Positions 24,901 to 36,319 of a stretch of 64,000 nucleotides of DNA are shown piece after piece. Where the stretch lies: the NCBI GenBank assembly GCA_027382625.1, contig JAJKFJ010021464.1, positions 1 through 64,000 on the forward strand. Direction: 5' to 3'. Each line of letters opens with the position of its first letter. Positions within the stretch are counted from its first letter, which is position 1. The position numbers and the translations under genes are program-made. The DNA comes from Tetmemena sp. SeJ-2015 (taxonomy: Eukaryota > Ciliophora > Spirotrichea > Sporadotrichida > Oxytrichidae). The notes under the pieces were generated by a model. It was given only the letters and a program-made list of their open reading frames with translations. It was not told where the DNA came from and made no database searches.

Positions 24901-25921
24901 TTGAGAGGATAGTGACTGAGTTCACAGCAGAGAGTGGAGTCAGAAATCTTGATAGAGCGATTGGTTCAGTCTGCAGACAAGTTGCCTATCAATATGCCAT
25001 CTCTAAAACTCCAGAAACTTTTGAGTCTGTAACTGTAGATGATCCTCTCATCAAAGAGGCACTTGGAAATGCGAAGTACGATTGGAATATGGAGGAGAGA
25101 ATAACTAGACCAGGAATTGCAGTGGGTCTTGCCTACACTGAAATCGGAGGAAGATTATTAAATGCGTTTAGATGTTTAAGAGCTCTCCTTATTGAGACAG
25201 CGAAATATCCAGGAACAGGACAGCTAAACTTGACTGGAAAGCTGGGTGAGGTAATGAAAGAATCTGTAAATACCGCTCTCAGTTGGATTAAGACTAGCGC
25301 TGAAAGGATTGGAGTTTATACCTCACTCAAAAAGTTGATGGTAGACGTCGATGATGAACCTGCAATCAAAGTTGCCTAGAACTCATTTAATAATTTGCCT
25401 ATTTCAAATTGTTATGTATGCTTAGAACAGAAACGCAGAGTTGATTTTCAAGCAGTTTGACTTGCATGTTCATTTCCCAGCCGCCGCAGTTCCCAAGGAT
25501 GGACCAAGTGCAGGTATTACTATCACCACTGCTTTGGTGTCTCTCCTTACTAACAGGAGAGTCAGAAGTGACTTTGCAATGACAGGCGAAATCTCCCTCT
25601 AGGGTTTAGTTCTTCCTGTCGGAGGCATAAAAGAAAAGACTATTGGTTATTTCACTAGTTCACTTTTATTTTTATTGCAGCTCATAGGAATGGAATCAAG
25701 AATGTGATCCTGCCTTTGAAAAACAAGAAGGACGTAGACGAGATTCCTGAAGATGTCAGAAACAGCATCACAATTCAAGGAAATTAATATGCTTGGTCTT
25801 CTTTTTAATTCATTTCGCTCACAGAATTGAAGACGTGTTAGAGCTGGCCCTTGAGAATACTATCGACCACAAGTACCTTAAGGAGGAGCAGCAGTCTATC
25901 TTCAACAAACCCAAGTTGTGA
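21959..25921 (+). CDS. Lon protease (S16 family, ATP-dependent)
   Basis: The start is at 21959. The N-terminal LON substrate domain runs [15 protein letters not shown] (about 22055), then, across a 900-bp insert, SFGIVSKKS and MGTLVRVI up to [11 protein letters not shown] (about 23215). The helical domain ends SPSHQEYH before intron 24053-24115. The AAA+ module has Walker A GPPGVGKT (24297-24320), Walker B FLLDEIDK and a sensor [12 protein letters not shown]. The protease domain has the catalytic Ser in PKDGPSAG (about 25495) and the catalytic Lys in GGIKEKT. Four IESs and a 35-bp intron (25646-25680) interrupt the 3' half, and each removal restores the Lon sequence. The end is KPKL then TGA at 25919-25921. 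Mitochondrial or peroxisomal location is likely, but no targeting signal is clear. Confidence 0.93.
22111..23010. other. Candidate 900-bp IES in the Lon LON-domain, pointer TTGCTTATAA
   Basis: The 10-mer TTGCTTATAA occurs at 22111-22120 and 23011-23020. Joining through it connects [10 protein letters not shown] with [20 protein letters not shown], which reads like a continuous LON domain. The join needs one T fewer in the T-run at 22109-22112. No transposase or other gene is visible inside; it is AT-rich. Confidence 0.6.
24415..24461. other. IES in Lon, pointer AACTTAT
   Basis: AACTTAT at 24415-24421 and 24462-24468 flanks a 47-bp insert. Excision turns RRTY-stop into [18 protein letters not shown], the expected AAA+ sequence. 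Confidence 0.93.
24727..24767. other. IES in Lon, pointer AGA
   Basis: AGA at 24727-24729 and 24768-24770. Excision of 41 bp joins HPALLDR to [10 protein letters not shown], as in other Lon proteases. Confidence 0.88.
25151..25177. other. Frame-neutral 27-bp IES in Lon, pointer AAGA
   Basis: AAGA at 25151-25154 and 25178-25181. The insert adds nine codons without a stop, so an ORF finder would keep it. Excision restores [18 protein letters not shown]. Confidence 0.88.
25377..25422. other. IES in Lon, pointer TAGAAC
   Basis: TAGAAC at 25377-25382 and 25423-25428. Excision of 46 bp joins AIKVA to [19 protein letters not shown]. The pointer itself contains an in-frame TAG read as Gln. Confidence 0.93.
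25780..25823. other. IES in Lon, pointer GAA
   Basis: GAA at 25780-25782 and 25824-25826. Excision of 44 bp joins NSITIQG to [11 protein letters not shown] in frame. Confidence 0.85.
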
Positions 25922-28900
25922 ACTCTAAAAATAAGATTAATTTTATCAAACACTATTTGTATTTGCCCATCTTTAAATTATTAACTATCTTTTAAGAATT
26001 GACTAGGCCAAATTTCTAAGTGCCTGTCTTACTGAGCTTCCCTGATTTTTCAGAGCCTTCTATTTACCTGAAGTCATCATCGCCATATTATCGAGCATCC
26101 TAGTTCGAAAAGAAGGGGTCATCTTCTTCAATGCCTGAGTAGGTACTGTTGATAAGCTTTTAATTCATCAGTACTGTTTTCTTTGAGTTTTGCATTTGCT
26201 ACTTATCATATTAAACAAAGAATATAAAATCAGATGTCAACCCCATCTCATTCTTGATTTAGTGAACAAAACTTTGCCTCCTGTTCTCATCAAAATAAAT
26301 TAATTTAATTGTAAACAAGAAAATTTTATAGTAATTTAAACTCATCTCCTCCATTCTCTTAAAGAAGCTACCTTAACACCTACTATCTCTACTCTTTGCT
26401 TTAATTACTGGCCTAGGCTCCAATCACTCCCTAAGGGTTTTTCAACTTAGAATTCGGGTTTTAGTTGTTCTTTATTTTAACATTTTGATTTATTATGTTT
26501 ATATTTGCTGAAGAGGCTTGCTATTGCTATTGAAGCTGATACAAGCTTTAAGCAGTTTCAAGATGCTCTTGTCTTGAACTCTCTTAACTTTAAACCCAAA
26601 TTAAAAAAATGAAAGAGACTTTGAAATCTCTTTAATCTCCTCAAGGGGCATTGAATTGATTATATTAGAGTTCTTTTAACTCACAAGATACTGTTGTGAC
26701 TGCTTTCGACGATCATTCCCAGAGAGAGCTGTAAACTTCTACGAGTGACTTGAGCAAGCGGCATTTGGATTCTTGGGAGTTCTCTCTACATACACTATTT
26801 ACTACCTTCCAATTTACTATGCAGTTTAATTTTAGTGTGGATTATTCCTTGTGGAAGAACTTTGCGATTGCTTAACGGATTAAGAACCTTGAGGATTATT
26901 ATTGGAGAGTTGAGAAGGGTTGCTGCTATTTTGTGCACTTGCTTGACTAATTTATAGATTAGAATTAGACTGGTTGTATTCTTATTGCGACAGTAGTTAG
27001 TTTTGCGGGTTTTGATTGAGGGCAGAAAGTTAGCTGATGAGAGGACCGTGGATTAGTGAATTTGAGGAGGAGAGGTTCAAACCAGATTAGTTGAGGGTGT
27101 TCTGCACTAGTCTGTAGTTTGCAGACAAGGAGGTGCGAGCCTGCTTGGTTTGCTACTGTTTCTACTGATCTAGCTTCATTTATCTTATCACTTAAGGAGG
27201 CAGCAAGTTATTCTGTATGCATAGTTCACGTTTCAGATTCTAAAAAATTGTTTAACTGTGAAATGAATTTGTTACTTGGATTGTTTTGTACTAGCTTGAG
27301 GCAAGTCTACTAACTGGGTTCTTTTCAATGAGATCAAGCAAGGCTAAACAACAAGCTCTACCCACATCCTCAAATATCTCAATCGTGTAGTTCGGAGTCT
27401 AAATAGTATCATTACTTAACATTTATTTGCTTACTTTGTTCTCTTTGTAAATCTTGTTGTTGGAGTCAGTTATAGGCAGTTCCGGTTCTACCTCTCCAGT
27501 CTCCAAGTTTATCTTAGGAGTCAAAAATAGTTACTTCGTAAAATAATTCTCTTAGAGTAAGATGATTGATCCTTCTGCCAGTCTGGAAGTTGCACTCGAG
27601 TGTGTAGCACATGACCAGCCCTGTCGCTTTGTATATGCCTACTCTGCCACTGCCTTCTCTAGAGAGCCCACATCCTTTGTCTTTGACACTCATCAGTTTC
27701 TCTGCGAAGGAGCACTCAGCAAAGTCAAAATTCAAGCAGTTGAGGGATATCAACTTAGCAAACAGCATGTTCTGAGCCTGATCCTCTCCTTTCAAAGCGT
27801 TACCAAAAATAAAGCAGCCCTTCTTTACTGCATGCCCGTGTAAGTCCAAGTATATGTGTAGGTTACCCAAGTTATGTTGCTGGATGATGGCTTATCTAGC
27901 TGCATAAATGGTGGGCTAGAGTTTAGAATCAGGATCCAAGTAAAATCGATTAAGGTTGTGATTGTAGGTATCCAAACGAAAGTAACCCCTGTATACTCCA
28001 TCAGGGTTTAGTAACGGGATAATCTTGAACACATAGTTCTCCAGTAAGATTCTGCTTTGCTCAGTACTATAAAAACGTTATTGAACTCGTTTTAGAAATT
28101 ATCTTACTTTGAAACTAAAAAGTCAATGATACCGTTTAAAACAAAAGAAGATTAAACCTCTCCAGGATGAACTCGAGCAGATAGGAAGATGCATTTTTTG
28201 CCTTAGACTTTTCTGCAACGCTCTTATGAAAATCTCTTTGCATTTTCTTAATGAGATGCATTAATTTTCAAGAAATTTATAGCAATTTTAAATGAGGTTC
28301 AGGAAAAAGCTTATCAATTTTATCTTCCATTTCATTTTCGGAAACTCCATTCTTTCCTGTAATGGTAATGAGTTCGACATTTCTGTCCTCTAGCGAATAA
28401 GCAAGCAACTCCCTGTGTATATAAACCTTGTCTTCAAAATCCTTAGCTATCTTTTCTTGGATGCGGTCAAAATATTAAGTGGTCTCACAGTACGAAAAAG
28501 GGTAAGTGAAGGCGATATACATCAGATTATCCTTATAAACTTGATTAGATTGAGTAAAAATATCTATAATTATCATCTTTCTCATGGCCAGTAAAAGTAA
28601 GTTCAAATGTCACATTTGTGCCCTCTGGTGTGCTCTAGACAATTCAATAAGCCACTAACGTATTTTCTTACGACCCAAGAGCACTTGCCATTGCATCGCT
28701 TCCACTTGGAATTCATACCCAAACGATAAACTGGCCTTAGTCCTGAGGAAAACAGCTTGGACTAGTGATTTAGATTCTTTATGGTAAAGCTCAGAGTTTA
28801 ATCTCTTTTCGTGCCTTTAACTCCAAAGTAGAACCAAGTCCTATAATATTTATAAATATTTACGAATAATTTTTAAAAATCTCTCAAGAACTTCACTTTT

Positions 28901-29503
28901 ATAGCTTGCTTCATGATTTTGATCTTCATATTTTGAAGCTTACCTATAACCACAGTTCTTGAAATAAGGAAGAGAGTCCGTTGCTATCCACATATTGAAC
29001 TATGAAGCAAAGTTACTTTATGAAATTCACTCTTCAAAAGAAAATGGAGTTGCACTTACTGAATTTTCCTCCTCGCCCTCTTCACATCTGCCTAGGTTAC
29101 CTGAGTCAAACGCGCTTGTGATTGTGACATTACCAAACTAAAAGGTGTTCTGTTGAGGGTGTTAAGTCTTTAGCACATCAATGGTGTTTGTATTATCAAT
29201 CATGCACTGTATCTGTGGATAGTTCTTTGTCTTTTTTACTCCCTCCTCCTCGTTGTCACTTGAATTATCATTAGAGTTGTTGATAGTTTGCTATCACTAA
29301 AAATAAATGAATAAATTTGAGTAGCTCTAATTAATTTAACTCTAAATATAACGTTTGAGTGACTTATTTCTGGGCTAATTTTTCATTTTGAGCTGTTAAT
29401 AATTAATTTAAAGCTAACTATATTAATTATATCGGCTAGAACTTACATCATCATCAACAAAGTGATAACAGAGCTCAACTGAAACTTAATTTTATTTGTT
29501 CAT
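25902..29503 (-). CDS. Cytosolic carboxypeptidase (M14, CCP5/AGBL5-like)
   Basis: The start at 29503 ([19 protein letters not shown]) opens the CCP N-terminal domain, continued by [16 protein letters not shown] (about 29120) and [15 protein letters not shown]. The catalytic domain has the zinc ligands His and Glu in ARVHPGE (about 28165) and the His in [15 protein letters not shown] (about 27845), then [16 protein letters not shown] and the catalytic Glu in [11 protein letters not shown] (about 27590). It ends [20 protein letters not shown]. After that comes a long Ser/Asn/Gln-rich tail (about 27100-25950). AGBL5-type enzymes remove glutamates, including branch-point ones, from tubulin tails, which suits a ciliated cell. 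Several GT-AG introns are visible, e.g. the one joining DFLVS to [12 protein letters not shown]. The 3' end overlaps or abuts the convergent Lon gene. Confidence 0.85.
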
Positions 29504-29776
29504 TATCACTAAATTACTCCATAGGACTACGATTTGAGAAATGGGTGCTTCAATCTGGAGCTGTTTCTAGAATAAAGAGATAAATTAGTGAAAGAGTGAA
29601 GGTAGTTTGATGAAGCTTGGAGTGATTGCTGATTAGTTAATAAGATCTTGAGTGCTGAGCTCACTCTGCTTGGAGCAAGATATCTAATAATTGAGCCTTA
29701 AGCGCATCCTTATAATCAAATCTTTAATTACCCAACAAACAACAACATCTCACTACAGAGACAATCACACACTATC

Positions 29777-31688
29777 ATGGTAGAAGCAACTAACGACACA
29801 CAAAGAGCCCTTGACTTGCTCAAGGAGTCAGACCAGACTCACATCCTTGCAATTAATTTACTACTCTTTTATCAAATGCAGAGTACGAGAAGAGAACAGC
29901 AGAAGAGTAGACTGAGCTAGTAAAGCAGGTGTTGCATTTAGATAAGGTCACCCCAGGAGGACTCACCGACTACGTCCTGCGTGCACGCAAGTTCCTGCTC
30001 GACTCAAAGAACAATGTCAATCCTTTCGACAACTATACCCCTGAGATTCCTCATGGCTTTGAGCTAAAGCCAGGTGAACCCTTGTTCGAAGAGATGGAAG
30101 AGTTAGGTCTGCAGGAATTGAAGAAAGTAGCATTTGTCTTGATTGCAGGTGGCTTAGGCGAGCGCCTTGGCTACTCAGGCATTAAGGTTGATCTCCCAGT
30201 GACAACCATCGAGGAGAACTATTGCTACCTCAAGTTCTACGCTCAGTACGTTAAGGCTTGCCATGAGAGAGCAGTTGCTCAAGATCCCTCTCTTAACGTG
30301 CCTGAGTTCTATGTGCCCCTCTGCATCATGGTCTCAGACGATACTCATGACAGGACTGTCGCACTCTTGGAGAAGAATAATTACTTTGGCCTCGATAAAA
30401 GCCATATTGACATCGTCAAGCAGGAAAACGTAATCCTTAAGTGAAATTGTATACCTCACTCTGAATCATGGCATTTTACTTTACCAGCACTATTAGATAA
30501 CGATGGAAAGATTGCCCTTCACGAGAGCGGAGCTTTGAAGATCGTGACCAAGCCCCATGGACATGGAGATGTGCACACTCTCCTTTACCAGAACCACGTT
30601 GCTCAGAAGTGGGTTCAACAAGGCAAAGAATGGATGGTTTTCATCTAGGATACAAATGCCCTCGCCCTCAAGACCATCCCATCTGTTCGCATTAATCTCA
30701 TCATCTTATTCTAAGTTCTGGGAGTTTCCCGTAAGAACAACTGGGAAATGAACACTATCGCTGTACCTCGCCGCCCAGGTGAAGCAGTAGGTGGCATTTG
30801 CAGACTGATCGATGTGACTGACTCATCTAAGGAGATCGTAATTAACGTAGAGTACAATCAGCTAGACCCCCTACTCAAGCAAAAGTGGGAAAAGGGAGGA
30901 GACGTGGCCAACGAGCAAGGATTCTCTTACTTCCCAGGCAACACTAACACTTTAGTGTTCAAGCTTCCTGAGTATGTTGAGAACCTTGAGAGAACCAAGG
31001 GAGTCATTCCAGAGTTCGTGAACCCTAAGTATGCTGACGAGGCTAGAACCACTTTCAAAGCACCTACTCGCTTGGAATGCATGATGCAGGACTACCCCAA
31101 GCAACTTTCCAACAAGGGCGCTGTTGGTTTCACCCCCGTATGACACCTGGTTCTGTTTCTCACCTGTCAAGAACAACATCAAGGATGGAGCAGCACTCTC
31201 AACCAAGAATATGCCCACTTTCTCTGCAGCCCAAGGCGAGCACAAGTTCTTCCAGTGGACTAACAAAATGCTAGAGAAGGTTGGAGTTGAGATTGAGTAC
31301 AATACTGAAGCAGAAGACTATTGTTAACAATTTGCTAAACTTTCCTTTATGATGCAGATTTATCTAGTTTGTTTGGTAATATAGTGGAATAAAGTTGGCA
31401 TTTGGACCTAAAATTCTTTTGGACCCCACCTTCGCACTTACACTTTCAGAGTTGAAGCATAAGTTCCAGGGAGCAAACAAGATCTCGAAGGACTCGACTC
31501 TCTTCCTGTCTGGCCATTAGTCAGCTGTTGAAAATCTACACCTTAACGGAGTACTTAGAGTAGAGGAAGGCTCAAAGGCATCAGGAGAAGTAGTAAACGC
31601 CGAAAGAGTAGTGCTTGAATTGTCTAGTGCCGAGGATCCTGAGGTCTATAGAATTAGAGGCTTCAAACCCAAGCATGTACAGGCTTGA
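29777..31688 (+). CDS. UDP-sugar pyrophosphorylase (USP type)
   Basis: The start is at 29777 (MVEATNDTQRALDLLKES) and the TGA at 31686-31688. The nucleotide-binding signature LIAGGLGERLGYSGIKVDLP is at about 30140. Further family blocks are PLCIMVSDDTHDRT, SGALKIVTKPHGHGDVHTLL, WMVFIQDTNALAL and IAVPRRPGEAVGGICRL, and the tail has FGPKILLDPTFALTLSEL. USP enzymes make UDP-sugars from UTP and several sugar 1-phosphates. IESs at 29848, 30431 and 30685 and one near 31320-31390 interrupt the gene. A five-C run at 31133-31137 breaks the frame; with four C the protein reads GFTPYDTWFCF. It is divergent from the carboxypeptidase gene across about 270 bp that must hold both promoters. Confidence 0.9.
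29848..29876. other. IES in the pyrophosphorylase gene, pointer TGCA
   Basis: TGCA at 29848-29851 and 29877-29880. Removing 29 bp joins SDQTHILA to EYEKRTAEEQTELV. Confidence 0.85.
30431..30481. other. IES in the pyrophosphorylase gene, 2-bp pointer TA
   Basis: TA at 30431-30432 and 30482-30483. Removing 51 bp, which includes a TGA, joins VKQENV to PALLDNDGKIAL. Confidence 0.75.
30685..30714. other. IES in the pyrophosphorylase gene, pointer GTTC
   Basis: GTTC at 30685-30688 and 30715-30718. Removing 30 bp joins ALKTIPSV to LGVSRKNNWEMN. Confidence 0.85.
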
Positions 31689-32061
31689 TCAAAAGCAGCA
31701 AACTATTAAAAGAAAGTAGATTTATATTTTAGAATAGTCTTTTAAAAATGAGATTATTGGAAAAGCTTGAAATTTATTTTTTAAAAGCTAAACAATAATT
31801 TTTCGTGTAAATTTTAAGGCAGTTGATCTTGCGATAGTTAACTTATTTAAGATTAAGAGTTAGGGCAAAGTATGTATTTGTTTACTTATGACGACATCAT
31901 TCACTCTATCTACGACTTTAAGGCAGGATGATAAACAATAGAGATTAAACGAATATAATTGCACTAACTTTCCAATATCTAAAGTTGCATCATTAGTTCA
32001 TAAATATCTATTAATCTCAAAGTGTATTTGACAGTTTAGAAAATCATTCCACATATGTATA
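31689..32061. other. Convergent intergenic region, no gene seen
   Basis: AT-rich DNA between the 3' ends of the pyrophosphorylase gene and the Gln-rich gene. No conserved frame on either strand. Confidence 0.5.
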
Positions 32062-33157
32062 TCAGTATTATTCACTCTGCAGCTGCTGCAGCTGAACCGA
32101 TATGCATATTGACATGAGCGTGAGAGTTAAAGGGGAAAGGTGGACTTTATCTTATTCCAAACATTGGTGCTCTTCACTCTCTTCCCATTTATCTAACCCA
32201 TCAAGTTGGTTAATTTGCTGTTGCTCCCTCACTAACTAATTAGACTGCTCTCTCAGCATCCTCTGATGCTAAACATGTTCGGTGAAAGGAATCATCCCTC
32301 CACCACCAATACCACTACTCCTCAGGTTATCACTGTGATTGGCTTGGCTTTACATTAATCTGGAGTTCTGAGACTGCTAAACACTTGAGACTCCGCTATT
32401 TTAATTCTGAAGTGTACCGATAATGCTGCTCTAAGGGTTTACATGAGATAGCATACTCATTTGTTGCTTCTTAGTTTGATATTGCTGAATCTATCCAGCT
32501 ATCTTATTTGAATACACTTGCTGTTGTTGCTTGTTCTATGAGCCTTGACTGTGCTTGTTATTTACAGATTGCTGTTATTGTTACTGCTGTAAGAGAATCT
32601 GTTTGGCCTCCTCAGCAGTCATTGCTAAGTTTGAGAGGTGAGGAGAGAGATTATTGCTGGAGAGGTTTGAGTTAATACCTTGTCTTAAATTTGTAGCTTG
32701 CCTGTTGCCAGGTGGAAGCTAGCTCCTCATCCGAGAATTGTGCTAAAAACATTCAAAGTAAATTATGCTTTTCAATAATCTTGGGGACAAGCTTGTTTCC
32801 GCCTTGACTGAGATGATAAAGAGCCTAAGCTGAGTTTGGGGCTAGAACATTATTCTAGGGCAGGAAAACAGAAGCTGGCACTTGGACTACTGAGTTAACT
32901 GTAGTGGGCTGGAAGTGATGGCTGCTATTTTACAGATCTTTGGCCACTGCTGAACCTGCTCCTATCAAACTTGATAAGTTTTGTAAATGAGGAAGGTTGG
33001 GCAACTAGTTCATCATTTGTTTCTACTGCAAAGTAGCTTGAAGAATCTTTAGACCTGTGGCTGCACTGTGATTAGCATGTTGAGGAGAAGTTACAGTCTG
33101 ATCAGATGAGGAAAGAAGGCCTTCGTTTCCAAACTAATTGCTAATCTGCTGCTGCAT
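32062..33157 (-). CDS. Gln/Ser/Asn-rich protein, unknown
   Basis: The start is at 33157 (MQQQISNQFGNEGLL) and the TGA at 32062-32064. After removal of a 25-bp IES the frame is open for about 355 codons. Poly-Gln runs are built from both CAG/CAA and TAA/TAG codons (about 32570-32600), followed by a Gly patch (SSGIGGGGMIPF) and a Gln-rich helix RMLREQSNQLVREQQQINQL. No domain is recognised. PolyQ/N proteins in ciliates are often nuclear or RNA-granule factors, but this is only a general expectation. Confidence 0.6.
32741..32765. other. IES in the Gln-rich gene, pointer TGCT
   Basis: TGCT (plus strand) at 32741-32744 and 32766-32769. Removing 25 bp joins KLVPKIIEKH to NSRMRSQLPPGN on the minus strand. 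Confidence 0.8.
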
Positions 33158-33923
33158 CTTTTAAGACTCATTATTGCTTTATTTAAGATGATGGATGGGC
33201 AACTTTTTGACTATGGTAACGATAATTTAAATTTGTTAATCTAAAATATATATCCTCTGATTTAAATGGGTAAGTTTAAATTTTCACTTGAGCCTTCTTT
33301 CATTCATTATTGCTCCTTTGTGATTGGTTTTTAATTGTTGTTTTTAGCAAGGAGAGCTCAGTCTAGAGAAATTTGTAAGCTTCAATGATTCATCTACATC
33401 TCAGTTGCAAATAATTTGAGTTTTCTAAATTCTTATAGGTTACGATTGTCGTTAATTAGGTAGGTTGTAGAAAGCAGAAATTAATCAACGCAAAGAATCA
33501 AGATAGTTGAAAGAGGTAGAGGAAGTCTGGGAGGAAGTGAAAGTCAACTCCATCTTTGTTTTAAGAATGTTTTTGAATTAATCTTGAATTAATAATATCT
33601 AAGTCGAGGTGGCAGCGGTCGATTAATTTTTAAGACATTGGGGTGGCTGGCGATTAATTTTTAATGTGATCAGAGTTGGAAGAGTGATTGGACTTTAATT
33701 AAGAATTCACTGACTCGTCTTCTGGCACTAGTGCTGTACTACTACTACTACTACTCCCCCCCCTCATAAAACGAGTCAGTGAAATAAAAAAGAACTTGTA
33801 TTAAGTTATTCTATTTCCGCAATTAACTTCTATCTTGAGCTATTAGTTTCTAAATTTCCATGTTGAGGAAGATTGTGATGATTTGATATAGACGGGATGG
33901 CGAGCTAAAAGCGCCAATCCTCA
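33158..33923. other. Divergent intergenic region with repeats
   Basis: Lies between two divergently transcribed genes, so it should contain both promoters. It is AT-rich with no conserved frame. Two short repeats stand out: a direct repeat CGATTAATTTTTAA (about 33619 and 33650) and the hairpin at 33706-33783. No promoter motif could be assigned. Confidence 0.5.
33706..33783. repeat. Hairpin: 13-bp perfect inverted repeat with ACT triplets and a C8 run in the loop
   Basis: TTCACTGACTCGT at 33706-33718 is exactly complementary to ACGAGTCAGTGAA at 33771-33783. The 52-bp loop contains the palindrome GCACTAGTGC, several TAC/ACT triplets and a run of eight C. Outside coding sequence. Confidence 0.8.
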
Positions 33924-36009
33924 ATGAACATGTTCGCATCTAGTAACGCAGACGAAGAGGAGAAAGTAGGAGCTATTAGAGACAAGAAGTACGAGGGCTA
34001 CTCCAACCTCAAAGGCACGCACGAACAAGCACAGAAGAAGACACTAAGGCAGAGAGAGAACGAGCTAGCCAAAGGACTAGAGGAGGAGTACATCGTCAAC
34101 ATGCAGAAGCAAGTCGTCCTCATGGAGCACGAAATCAAACTGCTTAAGGATAGAGAAGTAGACTAAAAGAACAAAGCCAGTGGTTATGAAACACTACTTC
34201 GAGATGGAATTCCGTTGAACGAACACTTCCTTGCACTCAAGAACAAGTTTAACAACGAGAAGGATGACTTGGAGAAGCATGTGCACTCTCTAGAGGACGA
34301 GCTGAGGAGAGAGGAGCTGGCCAACAAGAACAAGCAGAAGAAGATTGAGATCCTCAAGATGGAGCACGATGAGATAAACCAGCGATACTAGATCTACAAG
34401 GACTAGACTCAAAAGCAAGTTAGGGAGTAAGTCAACCAAAGATAAAGTATATGTTGATACTTTTTTTCATGGTTTTAATTTCATTATAGCCTTGATATTA
34501 AAAAAATGATATTGGATTGCCAAAAAGATTTGATATTTCAAAATGAGAATGTCTTCTACAAGAGTAACACGTAATTTTAATCGGAATTAATTTCCACATA
34601 AGTTTTAAGCCAAGCACAGGCATTTAAAAATACTCCTACAGCACCCCTGACTATTTCAAGATATAATAGAGAGTTTTAGCTGCTGAATTGAGCAAGACAA
34701 GTAGCCATCAGCACATATATTAAAGTCTTCTCTCTTGCTCTGTTCTTTTATTTGGGGGTGGGAGTATAAATTAAACAGTTGCAATAATCTGAAATATAAA
34801 TGACATCTTTTATTCCCAATAGGTGAGCTTACCCTTCCCACTCTAATCTTCGACTCTAGGAAGCCAGACACTCCCATGCAGCCTCTTATAACGGTTGGCA
34901 ACTACCAGTCAAAGATTGATCTAAGCCAGTTTAAGAAACTTGCCGCCATACCTGTAAATATATTTTTTCATCTTTCTGTTTCTTTGACTAACACTAAATA
35001 TTCTAATTCTAATTGCATTATAGGGATAAGCTGCTTCAATTTTTGAGCGTAACAAGAGAGCCAATGAGGAGGTGACTATCAAGCCCATAACTTAGAATAA
35101 GTTCTAGCCCGAAAACTATAACCCCAAGCACTATCTCAAGCCCTACGAGATGAGCCAAGATGTCAGAGAAGTGCCACTCAATAGCTTGCACTCAACGAGG
35201 ATCTTTAACCGCAGACAAGCAGCTTAAAGTCTAGCCAAGCTCCCAACACTTACTAATTATATATCGCAGATTATTATAATTGCTAATTCTCTGGTGCAAG
35301 TTGATGGTCTTGCAAAGGAAGTGAGGAGAACAGATTTCATGGAGACTAGGTCCAACAGTTAGTTTAAGCAGGCTGAGAATGCTCCTAATATTCCCACCAA
35401 AAGCACATCAAACTCAAGACTCAATCTGCTAGCAGAGAGCAGGAACTACATTTCTCAAAATGAGATATAGAGGAATTTATAGACTTACAAGAGTAACAAG
35501 ATATTCTTCAAGCCAAGCTAGCCTTATAATGAATGATCTATTTCAAAGTGGATCATCAAGGTAAGCAGCAATAGTAATGATAACTTTCTCTCGTTTTAGC
35601 TGTAAAGACAAGTAGCTTCAAGCCAGGGGATACCATGACTGTAATTTCAAGAAATGGAGGATGGCTGACCGTTGATCCCCTCACTCAATAAAATACTAAT
35701 CTGTAATCATTATAAGTATTAGCTCAGAGTCGTAAGAACGCTTTTGAGAAGCAAGCTAGAGGCAACATGCACAAGACTTCTCACATGTCTCCCTCTTGGA
35801 TGCAAACCGAAGCCAAAAGAGACGAGGAGAAAGTTAAGCTTTTTGAACCACTCACAGTCAAGAGGCAAAACCTAAGGTGCGAGAGCAACAGACTTTACCT
35901 AGCCGATAAACAGGAGCCAGCCAAGAGTGTATTTAACCTTGGCCAACTCAGACACAACGTAATCTAATTATTCTTTAAAACATCATTATGTAGCAATATT
36001 TATTAATGA
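33924..36009 (+). CDS. Conserved-looking coiled-coil protein, possibly ciliary
   Basis: The start is at 33924 (MNMFASSNADEEEKVGA). The first 170 codons form a charged coiled coil, with LAKGLEEEYIVNMQKQVVLM, YETLLRDGIPLNEHFLALK and DELRREELANKNKQKKIEIL. An insert at about 34440-34800 separates this from LPTLIFDSRKPDTPMQPLI. A third block at 35025-35550 (YNPKHYLKPYEMSQDVREVP) and a fourth at 35600-36009 (SRNGGWLTVDPLTQQ, HMSPSWMQTEAKRDEEK) follow, with a TGA at 36007-36009. The order coiled coil plus a Trp/Gly-containing C-terminal module recalls axonemal proteins, but I cannot name the family. Confidence 0.55.
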
Positions 36010-36319
36010 CTAGGGATGAAGCTTAGTCATCACTAGAGGTAATGCGAAACTATTCTACGCAACCTATTAGACTACTTGAGTGGAAGGAGAATCCCTCCAA
36101 GCAAAAGTATGATACCGGAAGGATCACTGGCAAAATTGGATCTACTGAAATTGCATGAAATGAACAAACTTATTTGTGGGTTGGAACCAAAAATGGAGAA
36201 ATGAATTTTAACTTTATTAGAAAGTTTTTTATTGCCAAAAATTCTTAGATTATTTGAATAAGTTAAGTTTATAGCTTTAAGAATAGATCTTAGTTGGTGT
36301 ATTTTAAGAATTAACTCTA
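36010..36319. other. Convergent intergenic region, no gene seen
   Basis: AT-rich DNA between the ends of the coiled-coil gene and the AAA ATPase gene. The 83-codon minus frame here (about 36323-36072) is hydrophobic and lacks any conserved motif, in particular no HExxH zinc motif. Confidence 0.5.

Noticed and set aside
27562..27843. Plus-strand frame over the carboxypeptidase
   Set aside because: The minus strand here encodes the M14 catalytic motifs; the plus frame is its antisense shadow.
29848..29876. Insert in the pyrophosphorylase gene as a spliceosomal intron
   Set aside because: It has no GT-AG ends in a phase that restores the protein, while excision at the TGCA repeats does.
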